A DNA stretch of 8,072 bases. Origin: an uncultured Acidobacteriota bacterium (GTDB lineage Bacteria; Acidobacteriota; Terriglobia; Terriglobales; Acidobacteriaceae). Shown here one piece after another: positions 1 to 5,522 of the stretch (the stretch's first letter is position 1; every line of letters starts with the position of its first letter). Made by a program: the position numbers and the translations under genes. The DNA is taken from positions 1-8,072 of the forward strand of contig CAILBQ010000071.1 in NCBI GenBank assembly GCA_903832475.1. Reading direction: 5' to 3'. The notes below the pieces were generated by a model, which saw nothing but the letters and a program-made list of their open reading frames with translations, searched no databases and was not told the origin of the DNA.

Positions 1-2
1 AT

Positions 3-206
3 CTTGTCTATGGCATAGTTCTCTTTCTCGCGCCTCTGGTTTATTCGACCTTCCAGAAGACGGATGATAATGATGTTTACGGTAGGCGCCCCGGGTTCGT
101 GATCGCATCTGCTATCGTCGCGGCCGCGGTCGGCGGTCAGCTTCCGGATCGACAAGATCGGGGATCGGCCCGCGGCGGAGCTGGCGCGGGATTCGGTGCT
201 GCTTGA
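3..206 (+). other. Possible fragment of a membrane-protein gene cut by the window edge
   Basis: The frame is open from the left edge to a TGA at 204-206. The first ~47 codons read like coding sequence with two hydrophobic stretches, LVYGIVLFLAPLVYSTF and FVIASAIVAAAVGG, joined by a polar loop (QKTDDNDVYGRRPG). After about position 140 the translation becomes low-complexity Arg/Gly/Ala, while a different frame begins to look like an M20 peptidase. I read this as the remains of an unrelated membrane protein joined to the peptidase remnant. I do not recognise the family. The 5' end lies outside the window. It could also be a chance open frame. Confidence 0.3.
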
Positions 207-444
207 GACGCTGAAGGCGGTAGACCGGCATCTGAACCTGCGCACGGATTTGCGGTTGGGATCGACGGACGCAAACATACCGCTGTCGCTCGGTGTTCCG
301 GCGGTTTCACTGGGCGCGGGCGGAGACGGCGGCGGAGCGCATACGCGCGGCGAATGGTATTCGGCGGTCAACCGCGAGCTGGGTCTGCGACGCGTCGTGC
401 TGCTGGTGCTGGCCATGCTGGAGTGGGCGAAAAGCAGCGACTGA
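139..444 (+). pseudogene. C-terminal remnant of an M20-family metallopeptidase
   Basis: The frame reads FRIDKIGDRPAAEL, then GSTDANIPLSLGVPAVSLG, then GGGAHTRGEWY, and ends in a hydrophobic helix before TGA 442-444. The order is that of the end of the M20 di/tripeptidase catalytic domain: a GDRPA turn, an STDAN segment, and the His (in GGGAHT) that in this family is the last zinc ligand, close to the conserved Glu-Trp-Tyr. Only about 100 residues remain, against roughly 370-420 for a whole enzyme, so the dimerisation domain and the other metal ligands are missing. The frame has no convincing start or ribosome-binding site; a GTG at 196 exists but would start inside the domain. It converges on the permease gene. 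A product, if made, should be inactive. The family call is fairly sure. Whether the loss is biological or an assembly chimera cannot be seen from here. Confidence 0.7.
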
Positions 445-577
445 CCAACGACCCGCTGCCGGTTAAGGGCGTTTTCCGAAATGGTGTAGGGGAAAATTTT
501 GCTGGTATACCACTCATTCTGGTGTAAAACGCGGATTGGATGGGATACCCCCGTCCACGGTAAATCCGAAAAAGGCT
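445..577. other. Convergent intergenic spacer with a 10-bp palindrome
   Basis: This spacer lies between the stop of the peptidase remnant and the stop of the permease gene. It contains the perfect palindrome TGGTATACCA at 503-512 and two copies of TGGTGTA at 482-488 and 520-526. It is AT-richer than its surroundings. I see no strong hairpin plus T-run in either direction, and no gene. Confidence 0.35.
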
Positions 578-1513
578 CTAGCGCATGCGGGGATTGACCC
601 AGCGGTAGGTCAGGTCCGTCAGCAGGTTGACCAGCACGTACGTAAGGCCGATGGCGAGCAGGCTTCCCTGCACCAGCGCGTAGTCGCGGCCGGAGATAGC
701 GGTGACCACGAGGCGGCCAAGGCCAGGCCAGCTGAAGATGGTTTCGGTGACGATGGCGCCAGCGAGGAGCGCTCCAAACTGCAGGCCGACTACGGTGACG
801 ATGGGGACGAGCGCGTTGGGGAGGGCGTGGCGATAGACCACGGCGGTTTCGGACAAGCCCTTGGCGCGGGCGGTGCGGACGTAATCCTGGTTCAGTTCTT
901 CAAGCATGGCGGTACGCACCATGCGGGTGAGGATGGCTGCGAGCGAAACGCCCATGGCGACGGCGGGCAGGACGAGGTATTTCCAGCCGCCGGCGGAGAA
1001 GAGGCCGCTTGTGCCTGCTCCGGAAACCGGCAGCCAGCCGAGGCCGATGGAGAAGACAAGGATCAGTACTGGGCCCAGCGCGAAGGCAGGGACGGATAGG
1101 CCGAAGAGGCTGACGAGGCCGAGGGAATGATCCTGCCAGCGGCCGCGGCGAATGGCCGCGAGCACTCCGGCGGGAACGGCGAGGAGGAGGCCGAGAAGCA
1201 GCGCCGAGATGGTCAGTTCGATGGTGTAGGGGTAGCGGGTGGCGATTAGATGGGAGACGGTATCGTTCAGGCGAATGGAGCGGCCCAAGTCGCCGTGCAG
1301 GACGTCGCGCCAGTAGTGGAGATACTGGATGCCAAGGGGGAGGTCGAGGCCGTATTGATGACGCAGGCCGGCGAGATCGGCGGGGGTCGCACCTTCGCCC
1401 AGCATCTGCAGGATGGGGTCGCCGGGGACGAGATGGATGAGGAGGAAGACCAGCGACACCACCAGCCAGACGACCGGGATGGTGAGGAGGACGCGGGTGA
1501 GGATGGTTCTCAA
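578..1513 (-). CDS. DppB-type peptide/oligopeptide ABC transporter permease
   Basis: This 311-residue inner-membrane permease belongs to the binding-protein-dependent transport family (BPD_transp_1, DppB/OppB/NikB type). The N-terminal segment has the family pattern: a first membrane helix (about residues 8-28) ending in HLVPGDP, then a polar periplasmic loop with QYGLDLPL and GDLGRS, then further helices from about 97. The EAA loop that docks on the ATPase is at about 213-236 (RTARAKGLSETAVVYRHALP). The ETIFSWPGLGRL signature is at 257-268. Length is normal (about 305-340) and no key block is missing. The start is TTG at 1513-1511, overlapping the TGA of the upstream transporter by two bases. 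A strong GAGGTGA sits 7 nt before it, so translation is probably coupled. Oddly, no DppC partner, ATPase or substrate-binding protein follows: the next sequence is a peptidase remnant on the other strand. The substrate cannot be read from sequence; di/oligopeptides or nickel are the family options. Confidence 0.9.
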   Translation of the reverse strand: MRTILTRVLLTIPVVWLVVSLVFLLIHLVPGDPILQMLGEGATPADLAGLRHQYGLDLPLGIQYLHYWRDVLHGDLGRSIRLNDTVSHLIATRYPYTIELTISALLLGLLLAVPAGVLAAIRRGRWQDHSLGLVSLFGLSVPAFALGPVLILVFSIGLGWLPVSGAGTSGLFSAGGWKYLVLPAVAMGVSLAAILTRMVRTAMLEELNQDYVRTARAKGLSETAVVYRHALPNALVPIVTVVGLQFGALLAGAIVTETIFSWPGLGRLVVTAISGRDYALVQGSLLAIGLTYVLVNLLTDLTYRWVNPRMR

Positions 1514-2883
1514 CCGGCAATCACCTCATCTTGAGGTTTCTCTTTCGGCTCGACAGGTTCGACGCGGATTTGCTTGATGCGGCGGCCGTCCATTTCTGTG
1601 ACGGTCATGCGGCGGCCCTCGAAGTCGATGCTTTCGCCGCCGCGGGGGATGTGGCCGAGACGCATGAGGAGGAAGCCGGCCAGGGTTTCGACGCCGCCGT
1701 CGCGGGGGAGTTTCCACTGCATCTGGGTTTCGAGGTCGCGGAGGTTGACGCTGCCCTCTAGCAGCAAGGCGCCGGAAGCGGTGGTGAGGACGGGGCGAGC
1801 GGCATCGTCGAATTCGTCGTTGAGCTCGCCGGTGAGCTGTTCGACCGCGTCTTCGACGGTGACCAAGCCTACGGTCGAACCGTATTCATCGACGACGATA
1901 GCCATCTGGCGGCGGCGTTGCTGAAACTCGCCGATCAGGTCGAGGACGGTTTTGGTTTCAGGGACCATGAGGACGTCGCGCATGACCTGGCTGACGCGCA
2001 ACTCCACGAAGGGTGCGACGGCGGAGCGGGTACCGGCGGTGCGGCGGAAGTGCATGAGACGGGCGAGGTCCTTGGCGTAGACGACGCCGATGATGTGTTC
2101 GGGGCCGCGGGCTTCGTTATAGACAGGGACGCGGGAATGCTGGTGGTCGATGACGCTGGCGCTGGCGGCTTCAATGAGGGTATTGCCGGGGAGCGAGATG
2201 ATCTTCTGGCGGGGGGTCATGATCTCGCGGACGGGCAGTTCGTCGAGTTCGAGGGCGCGATGGATGAGGCGCTCCTGAAAGGGTGGCAGGACGCCCATGC
2301 GGCGGGCGGCGGTGGCGATCAGTTTCAACTCTTCCGGGGAGTGGACGGAGGCTTCGCGGGTCATGGGGGCGCGGAAGAGGCGCAAGACGATCCGCGCCGA
2401 GCCTTGCAGGAGGCGCACCGCGGGCCGGGTGAGGGTCATGAAGAGCAGCATGGGGCCGGCGACGGCGATGGCCATGTACTCGGCGCGGCGCAGGGCGAGG
2501 GACTTGGGGACCAGTTCGCCGAGCAGGACGTGGAGATAGGTGATGAGGCAGAAGCCGAGGGTCACCGAGGCCAGGTGGGCGAAGACGGCGGCATGGGGCA
2601 GGCCGTCGAGCCAGCCGGAAAAGATTTGGGCGGCGACCGGTTCGCCGATCCATCCGAGGGCCAGGCTGCAGAGGGTGACGCCGAGCTGTACTGCGGGCAG
2701 AAAGCTGTCGATTTCGCGCTGCAGGCGGCGGACGCTGGTTGCTCCGGTGACGCCCAGGGCGATCATGCGCTCGAGACGGGTGTCGCGCATCGAGACCAGG
2801 GCAAACTCCGCGGCCACGAAGAATCCGTTGGCCAGAATCAGGAGTGCCACGGCGACAATCTGGAGCAGCGCGAAACTGTGCAT
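1510..2883 (-). CDS. CNNM/CorC-HlyC family transporter (DUF21 + CBS pair + CorC_HlyC domain)
   Basis: This 457-residue inner-membrane protein belongs to the family often annotated as hemolysin or magnesium/cobalt efflux protein. Domains in order: a DUF21/CNNM membrane domain at about 1-200 with helices near 5-30, 62-82, 97-125 and 135-155, including the family motifs ILANGFFVAAEFALV and LGELVPKSLALRRAE; a CBS pair at about 220-350 (IMTPRQKI starts the first; VMRDVLMVPE and VVDEYGSTVGLVTVEDAVEQL the second); and a CorC_HlyC domain at about 368-443. Family members take part in Mg2+/divalent-ion homeostasis, with the CBS pair binding ATP-Mg in studied homologues; a true hemolysin role is unlikely. 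The ATG at 2883 has only a weak AGGCG upstream, but it precedes the first helix at the expected distance. It is the first gene of an apparent operon with the overlapping permease gene and is divergent from the adaptor gene. The family call is firm; the transported ion is inferred. Confidence 0.92.
   Translation of the reverse strand: MHSFALLQIVAVALLILANGFFVAAEFALVSMRDTRLERMIALGVTGATSVRRLQREIDSFLPAVQLGVTLCSLALGWIGEPVAAQIFSGWLDGLPHAAVFAHLASVTLGFCLITYLHVLLGELVPKSLALRRAEYMAIAVAGPMLLFMTLTRPAVRLLQGSARIVLRLFRAPMTREASVHSPEELKLIATAARRMGVLPPFQERLIHRALELDELPVREIMTPRQKIISLPGNTLIEAASASVIDHQHSRVPVYNEARGPEHIIGVVYAKDLARLMHFRRTAGTRSAVAPFVELRVSQVMRDVLMVPETKTVLDLIGEFQQRRRQMAIVVDEYGSTVGLVTVEDAVEQLTGELNDEFDDAARPVLTTASGALLLEGSVNLRDLETQMQWKLPRDGGVETLAGFLLMRLGHIPRGGESIDFEGRRMTVTEMDGRRIKQIRVEPVEPKEKPQDEVIAG
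1521..1527 (-). promoter_or_regulatory. Ribosome-binding site fixing the TTG start of the permease
   Basis: Read on the minus strand this is GAGGTGA, 7 nt upstream of the TTG at 1513. It lies inside the last codons of the upstream transporter gene. It is the reason for preferring the TTG start over any other, and it supports translational coupling. Confidence 0.75.
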
Positions 2884-2954
2884 ACTCGCCTGAGTCTAAC
2901 ATTCAGCGGAATTTACAGACTGGCACGAGAGGTGGCGTTGGCCTCGTTCGGTTG

Positions 2955-2973
2955 AGGAGTTTACCTCCTTTTT
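2955..2973 (+). terminator. Small hairpin with T-run in the divergent intergenic region
   Basis: AGGAG (2955-2959), loop TTTAC, CTCCT (2965-2969), with the T-run extending to 2973. It has the form of a small intrinsic terminator reading rightwards, but no rightward gene lies before it: it is about 72 bp left of the CorC-type gene's start, which runs leftwards. It may be an attenuator in an adaptor leader transcript, the end of a short antisense RNA, or chance; the stem is only 5 bp. Confidence 0.25.
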
Positions 2974-3049
2974 ACCAAGTCGACGTTTCCGCGTGGAACC
3001 AAAGCACGGAGCAGCACGTATGCCTGTCAGGGAAATTGGTTTGACTTGC

Positions 3050-3067
3050 AATGCGTTGTTCCGCATT
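3050..3067. promoter_or_regulatory. Dyad AATGCG-N6-CGCATT upstream of the adaptor gene
   Basis: A perfect 6-bp inverted repeat with a 6-base centre lies just after a -35-like TTGACT (3041-3046) and about 40 bp before the adaptor start. The position suits an operator that would block a promoter here. No good -10 hexamer at the right spacing is visible, so the promoter itself is not called. Confidence 0.3.
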
Positions 3068-3096
3068 CATTCTTGACGTGTTTTAGAGCAATATTC

Positions 3097-3101
3097 GGAG
3101 G
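3097..3101 (+). promoter_or_regulatory. Ribosome-binding site of the adaptor gene
   Basis: GGAGG lies 5 nt before a GTG codon at 3107. It decides this GTG as the start, since the next residues (AARKKGRFW) form the usual basic stretch before the membrane anchor. Confidence 0.7.
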
Positions 3102-3106
3102 CAGCA

Positions 3107-4306
3107 GTGGCAGCACGAAAGAAAGGCCGTTTTTGGTTGTGGGCCGGCCTGGTGGCGTTGGTGGTTCTAGTTGGCGGCGGGTTTGCCGTCGCGCGTATGG
3201 CATCGGGTTCCAAGATCGATCCGGCGAAGCTGGGCAAGGTTGGGCGTGGGGACATTGCACGCTCGGTGGTGGCTACGGGCAAGATCACTCCCATTACGCA
3301 GGTGGAGGTGAAGTCCAAGGCCTCGGGCATTGTGGAAAAGCTGTACGTGGACATCAACAATATGGTGCGCAAGGGACAGCCGCTGGCGCAGCTCGATCAG
3401 CAGGAGATCCTGGCGCAGGTGGCCGCGCAACGCGCGCAACTGGCGGCGACGCAGGCGAATGTCACCAATTTTGAAGCGGCCATCGAGCAAGACAAGGTGA
3501 ATGCTTCGGCTCCTGACTTGCCCATGTATAAAGTCACGCTCGACCGCAATACGGAGATGGTGAAGGAAGGTCTGGTTCCGCAGCAGTCGCTAGATAACGC
3601 CAACCGCGATTACCTGGCCGCATTGAACAAGCGCGACACGGCTCATGCACAACTGGGCGTGGACGGAGCCAAGCTGAAGCAGGCCAAAGCCCAGGTGGCG
3701 CAGAGCCAGGCTACGCTCGATCAGCTGGACGAACAGCTCAGCTATACGACCATTACCGCTCCCATGGACGGGGTGGTGCTTTCACGCGATGTAGAGATCG
3801 GCGATGCGGTCAGCTCCATCCTGGTGCTGGGTTCGACGGCAACGCTGGTGATGACAGTGGGCGACACCACCGAGGTTTATGTGAAGGGCAAAGTCGATGA
3901 AGCCGACATCGCCCACGTTTACATGGGACAGCCGGCGCGGATCAAGGTGGAGAGCTTTCGCGATCGATATTTTCAGGGCAAGGTGACGAAGATTTCGCCC
4001 ATGGGTGTGGAAAAGGACAACGTCACTACGTTTGAAGTTCGCGTATCGATCAACAATCCGGGCGGCGAGCTGAAAGCGCAGATGACGGCCAACGCCGAGA
4101 TTCTGCTGGAAGAGCACAAAGGCGTGCTGACGGTGCCGGAGAATGCGGTGATCTTTGACAGCGAGAAGAATGCGACCGTCGAGATCCCGGACAGCAAAGG
4201 GAAAGAAGGCAAGCGCTCGATTCCGGTCAAGGTCGGGATTTCAAACGGGTCGGTCACCGAGGTGTTGAGCGGCTTGAAGGAAGGCGACCAGGTGGTGCTG
4301 CAGTAA
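3107..4306 (+). CDS. MacA/HlyD-type periplasmic adaptor (membrane-fusion) protein
   Basis: This 399-residue adaptor links an inner-membrane pump to an outer-membrane channel. A basic N terminus and one membrane anchor (about residues 10-29) are followed by the first half of the lipoyl domain (about 66-100, QVEVKSKASGIVEKLYVD). A long Gln/Ala-rich helical hairpin (about 100-212) carries a DLPMYKVTLDRNTEMVKEG insertion. The second lipoyl half follows (about 213-245, TTITAPMDGVVLSRDVEIGD), then a beta-barrel (about 253-333) and a membrane-proximal domain (about 338-399) ending GLKEGDQVVLQ. All parts expected of MacA-like proteins are present and the length is normal (about 370-420). No MacB-like ATPase/permease or RND pump follows, and the next gene is unrelated, so the partner must be encoded elsewhere. 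It lies divergent from the CorC operon, 223 bp away. The family is firm; ABC-type partnership is inferred from the resemblance to MacA. Confidence 0.9.
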   Translation: MAARKKGRFWLWAGLVALVVLVGGGFAVARMASGSKIDPAKLGKVGRGDIARSVVATGKITPITQVEVKSKASGIVEKLYVDINNMVRKGQPLAQLDQQEILAQVAAQRAQLAATQANVTNFEAAIEQDKVNASAPDLPMYKVTLDRNTEMVKEGLVPQQSLDNANRDYLAALNKRDTAHAQLGVDGAKLKQAKAQVAQSQATLDQLDEQLSYTTITAPMDGVVLSRDVEIGDAVSSILVLGSTATLVMTVGDTTEVYVKGKVDEADIAHVYMGQPARIKVESFRDRYFQGKVTKISPMGVEKDNVTTFEVRVSINNPGGELKAQMTANAEILLEEHKGVLTVPENAVIFDSEKNATVEIPDSKGKEGKRSIPVKVGISNGSVTEVLSGLKEGDQVVLQ

Positions 4307-4312
4307 TTTTGG

Positions 4313-4326
4313 GCTCGAGGGCGAGC
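4313..4326. other. Short GC-rich hairpin after the adaptor gene
   Basis: GCTCG (4313-4317) pairs with CGAGC (4322-4326) around AGGG, 6 nt after the adaptor stop. There is no T-run, so it is a poor intrinsic terminator. It directly abuts the first activator-like box. It may only protect the mRNA 3' end. Confidence 0.3.
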
Positions 4327-4342
4327 TGTTCGGAAACGGACA
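4327..4342. promoter_or_regulatory. Putative activator-binding box 1 (TGTTCG-N4-CGGACA)
   Basis: TGTTCGGAAACGGACA is a near-perfect dyad: the half-sites TGTTCG and CGGACA match as inverted repeats at 5 of 6 positions. It resembles the dyads bound by dimeric Fis-type domains of sigma-54 enhancer-binding proteins. A related box starts 21 bp downstream. It lies about 94 bp upstream of the -24 element at 4436. The binding role is inferred. Confidence 0.5.
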
Positions 4343-4347
4343 GGGGT

Positions 4348-4363
4348 CTTGCGAAAGCGGACA
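4348..4363. promoter_or_regulatory. Putative activator-binding box 2 (CTTGCG-N4-CGGACA)
   Basis: CTTGCGAAAGCGGACA matches box 1 in its whole right half (CGGACA), its AA centre and its inner CG, but its left half is degenerate. It starts exactly 21 bp after box 1, about two DNA turns, so both would face the same side. Paired sites of this sort are usual for enhancer-binding proteins that act as oligomers. The binding role is inferred. Confidence 0.45.
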
Positions 4364-4435
4364 ATGGCAGGCAGACCACCTTTCGATGGAAGACGCAAAA
4401 CCTCTGAAATGGAAGGATTTTCTTGGTCAGACGTT

Positions 4436-4451
4436 TGGTCTTCGGCATGCA
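4436..4451 (+). promoter_or_regulatory. Sigma-54 (-24/-12) promoter before the DUF4097 gene
   Basis: TGGTCTTCGGCATGCA fits the sigma-54 pattern TGGCACG-N4-TTGCW at the fixed positions: TGG at -24 and TGCA at -12, with exactly 10 bases between the GG and GC doublets. The bases between are not the consensus CACG. Transcription would begin near 4462, giving a leader of about 93 nt before the ATG at 4555. The two dyad boxes upstream lie at a normal enhancer distance. No sigma-70-like promoter stands out in the same interval. Confidence 0.5.
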
Positions 4452-4544
4452 AGCTGAAACGTGCAAACACGAGCAGCGGGTTTCGCGGCGCCGGAAGTGA
4501 GACAGGGCGCGTGTAACTCCGCTCCAACCAACAGAAACCATTGT

Positions 4545-4550
4545 GAGGAA
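4545..4550 (+). promoter_or_regulatory. Ribosome-binding site deciding the DUF4097 start
   Basis: The GAGGAA sequence overlaps an in-frame GTG (4543-4545) and lies 4 nt (6 nt from its GAGG core) before the ATG at 4555. This favours the ATG, after which a clean signal peptide begins, over the GTG four codons upstream. Confidence 0.7.
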
Positions 4551-4554
4551 CGCT

Positions 4555-5388
4555 ATGAAACATTGGGTCTCCGCATCGGCTCTTGTTATCGCGCTGGCTT
4601 GTGTGCCTGCGCTGGCATCGGAAGCCACTTTCGAACGAACGCTGAACGTAAGCGGGACGGTGACGCTGCACGTGTCCACGGGCGCAGGCAACATTCACAT
4701 CACGCCCGGCTCGGATAACCAGGTGCATATCTTTGGCCGCGTGAAGTCGAGCTGGGGCGGCAGCGAGCAGCGTGTTCACGACATTGCCAACAATCCGCCG
4801 ATCGAGCAGACGGGCAGCATTCTGCACATTGGCGGGCATATGGAGAATCTCCACAACATTTCGATCGACTACGAGATCAAGGCTCCGGCCAAGACACTGC
4901 TGGAAGCGTCTTCCGGGTCGGGCAACCTGGATGATGACGGCGTTGGCGTGAATTCGAAGTTGAATACGGGCTCGGGGAACATTCATGCCAAGGGATTGCA
5001 GGAGAGCTTCTCGGTAGAGACGGGTTCTGGCGACATCGTGGCGGAGCAGTCGGGGAGCGGCGATGTGAGAGCGCATACGGGATCAGGCAATATCGAGCTG
5101 AAGAATCTGTCAGGTGGTCTGAAGGCGGAAACGGGCTCGGGCGATATCAAGGTGGGCGGACAGCCGAAATCGACCTGGCGGTTGAATACCGGCTCGGGCA
5201 GCGTGGAGATGTGGCCGGAACATGCGGCACTTACGTTGGAAGCCTCGACGGGATCGGGGAGCATCAAGGTCGAAGGCAACGAAATGGACACGATGCATTC
5301 GGATCATCACAGCCTGAGTGCGAAGCTGCATGGCGGTGGGCCGATGGTGCGGGTGGAGACCGGGTCGGGCGATATTCGCATTCACTAA
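4555..5388 (+). CDS. Secreted DUF4097-family beta-solenoid protein
   Basis: This 277-residue protein has a signal peptide (MKHWVSASALVIALACVPALA, cut near residue 21-22), so it is exported. The mature part belongs to the DUF4097 (YvlB-like, putative adhesin) type: an N-terminal beta region (about 24-115) with STGAGNIHITPG, then repeated strands with a T/S-G-S-G-(N/D/S)-(I/V/L) turn. These turns sit at residues 121, 139, 157, 167, 176, 194, 213, 233 and 270, a period of 18-19 residues, which predicts a beta-helix. There are no catalytic motifs. A separate sigma-54-like promoter with two upstream boxes suggests induction by an activator. A strong terminator follows. In other bacteria, family members often sit beside anti-sigma/PspC or stress-sensing genes; here they do not, so the role stays unknown. 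The family call is confident; adhesion or structural function is a guess. Confidence 0.85.
   Translation: MKHWVSASALVIALACVPALASEATFERTLNVSGTVTLHVSTGAGNIHITPGSDNQVHIFGRVKSSWGGSEQRVHDIANNPPIEQTGSILHIGGHMENLHNISIDYEIKAPAKTLLEASSGSGNLDDDGVGVNSKLNTGSGNIHAKGLQESFSVETGSGDIVAEQSGSGDVRAHTGSGNIELKNLSGGLKAETGSGDIKVGGQPKSTWRLNTGSGSVEMWPEHAALTLEASTGSGSIKVEGNEMDTMHSDHHSLSAKLHGGGPMVRVETGSGDIRIH
4909..5370 (+). repeat. Protein-level GSG solenoid repeats inside the DUF4097 gene
   Basis: About nine copies of a GSG turn are spaced 18, 18, 19 (with an extra copy half-way), 18, 19, 20 and 37 residues apart. The Gly and Ser codons vary from copy to copy (GGC/GGT/GGA/GGG; TCG/TCT/TCA/AGC), so the repeat is kept at protein level and is not a recent DNA duplication. 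The 37-residue gap near the end equals two periods and implies one degenerate rung (about residues 250-254). Confidence 0.7.
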
Positions 5389-5439
5389 GCGAGATCTTCA
5401 GGAAAAGTTCAACAACCAGGTGTTCCTCGGCGAGGTCTG

Positions 5440-5473
5440 AAGGGCTCCACGGGACGGGCCTCGCCCTTTTTTT
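5440..5473 (+). terminator. Intrinsic terminator after the DUF4097 gene
   Basis: GGGC (5456-5459), loop CTC, GCCC (5463-5466) is followed by seven T (5467-5473). A longer alternative pairs AAGGGC (5440-5445) with GCCCTT (5463-5468). It lies about 50-80 bp after the stop and separates the DUF4097 transcript from the cupin gene. Confidence 0.65.
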
Positions 5474-5507
5474 GGACACAGGGAAAATCTACCGGGACGG
5501 CAGCCCT

Positions 5508-5513
5508 GATAAT
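5508..5513 (+). promoter_or_regulatory. -10-like hexamer GATAAT just before the cupin start
   Basis: GATAAT matches TATAAT at five of six bases and ends 9 nt before the ATG at 5523. A transcript from it would start at or next to the start codon, so the mRNA may be leaderless. No clear -35 hexamer is present at 16-18 bp. Confidence 0.35.
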
Positions 5514-5522
5514 CTGGGCCGC

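Noticed and set aside
120..127. NotI-type site GCGGCCGC at the left junction
   Set aside because: Such sites arise easily in GC-rich DNA; no vector sequence is seen beside it, so a cloning origin is not claimed, though it is worth remembering when checking the junction for chimerism.
536..1099. 187-residue plus-strand open frame opposite the permease
   Set aside because: It is a shadow of the permease gene; its composition is low-complexity acidic/Gly and it lacks a ribosome-binding site.
1918..2955. 345-residue plus-strand open frame opposite the CorC-type gene
   Set aside because: It is Gly/Asp/Glu-rich low-complexity translation produced by GC-rich codons on the other strand; the minus-strand frame has clear DUF21 and CBS motifs.
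4431..4446. Alternative -24/-12 register using TTGGTCAGACGTTTGG just upstream
   Set aside because: It would give GG at both elements and lacks the GC doublet of the -12 box; the register at 4436-4451 fits better.
4543..4554. GTG start four codons upstream for the DUF4097 gene
   Set aside because: The GTG overlaps the GAGGAA that serves the ATG at 4555, and the ATG start gives a cleaner signal peptide.
3973..5076. 367-residue minus-strand open frame spanning the adaptor end and DUF4097 front
   Set aside because: It runs antisense through two well-supported genes and the control region, has no recognisable domain, and is Arg/His/Pro biased as shadow frames are.
5211..5522. N-terminal extension of the cupin frame into the DUF4097 gene and terminator
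   Set aside because: The extension overlaps the DUF4097 coding region and crosses its terminator, and it would bury the signal peptide inside the protein.
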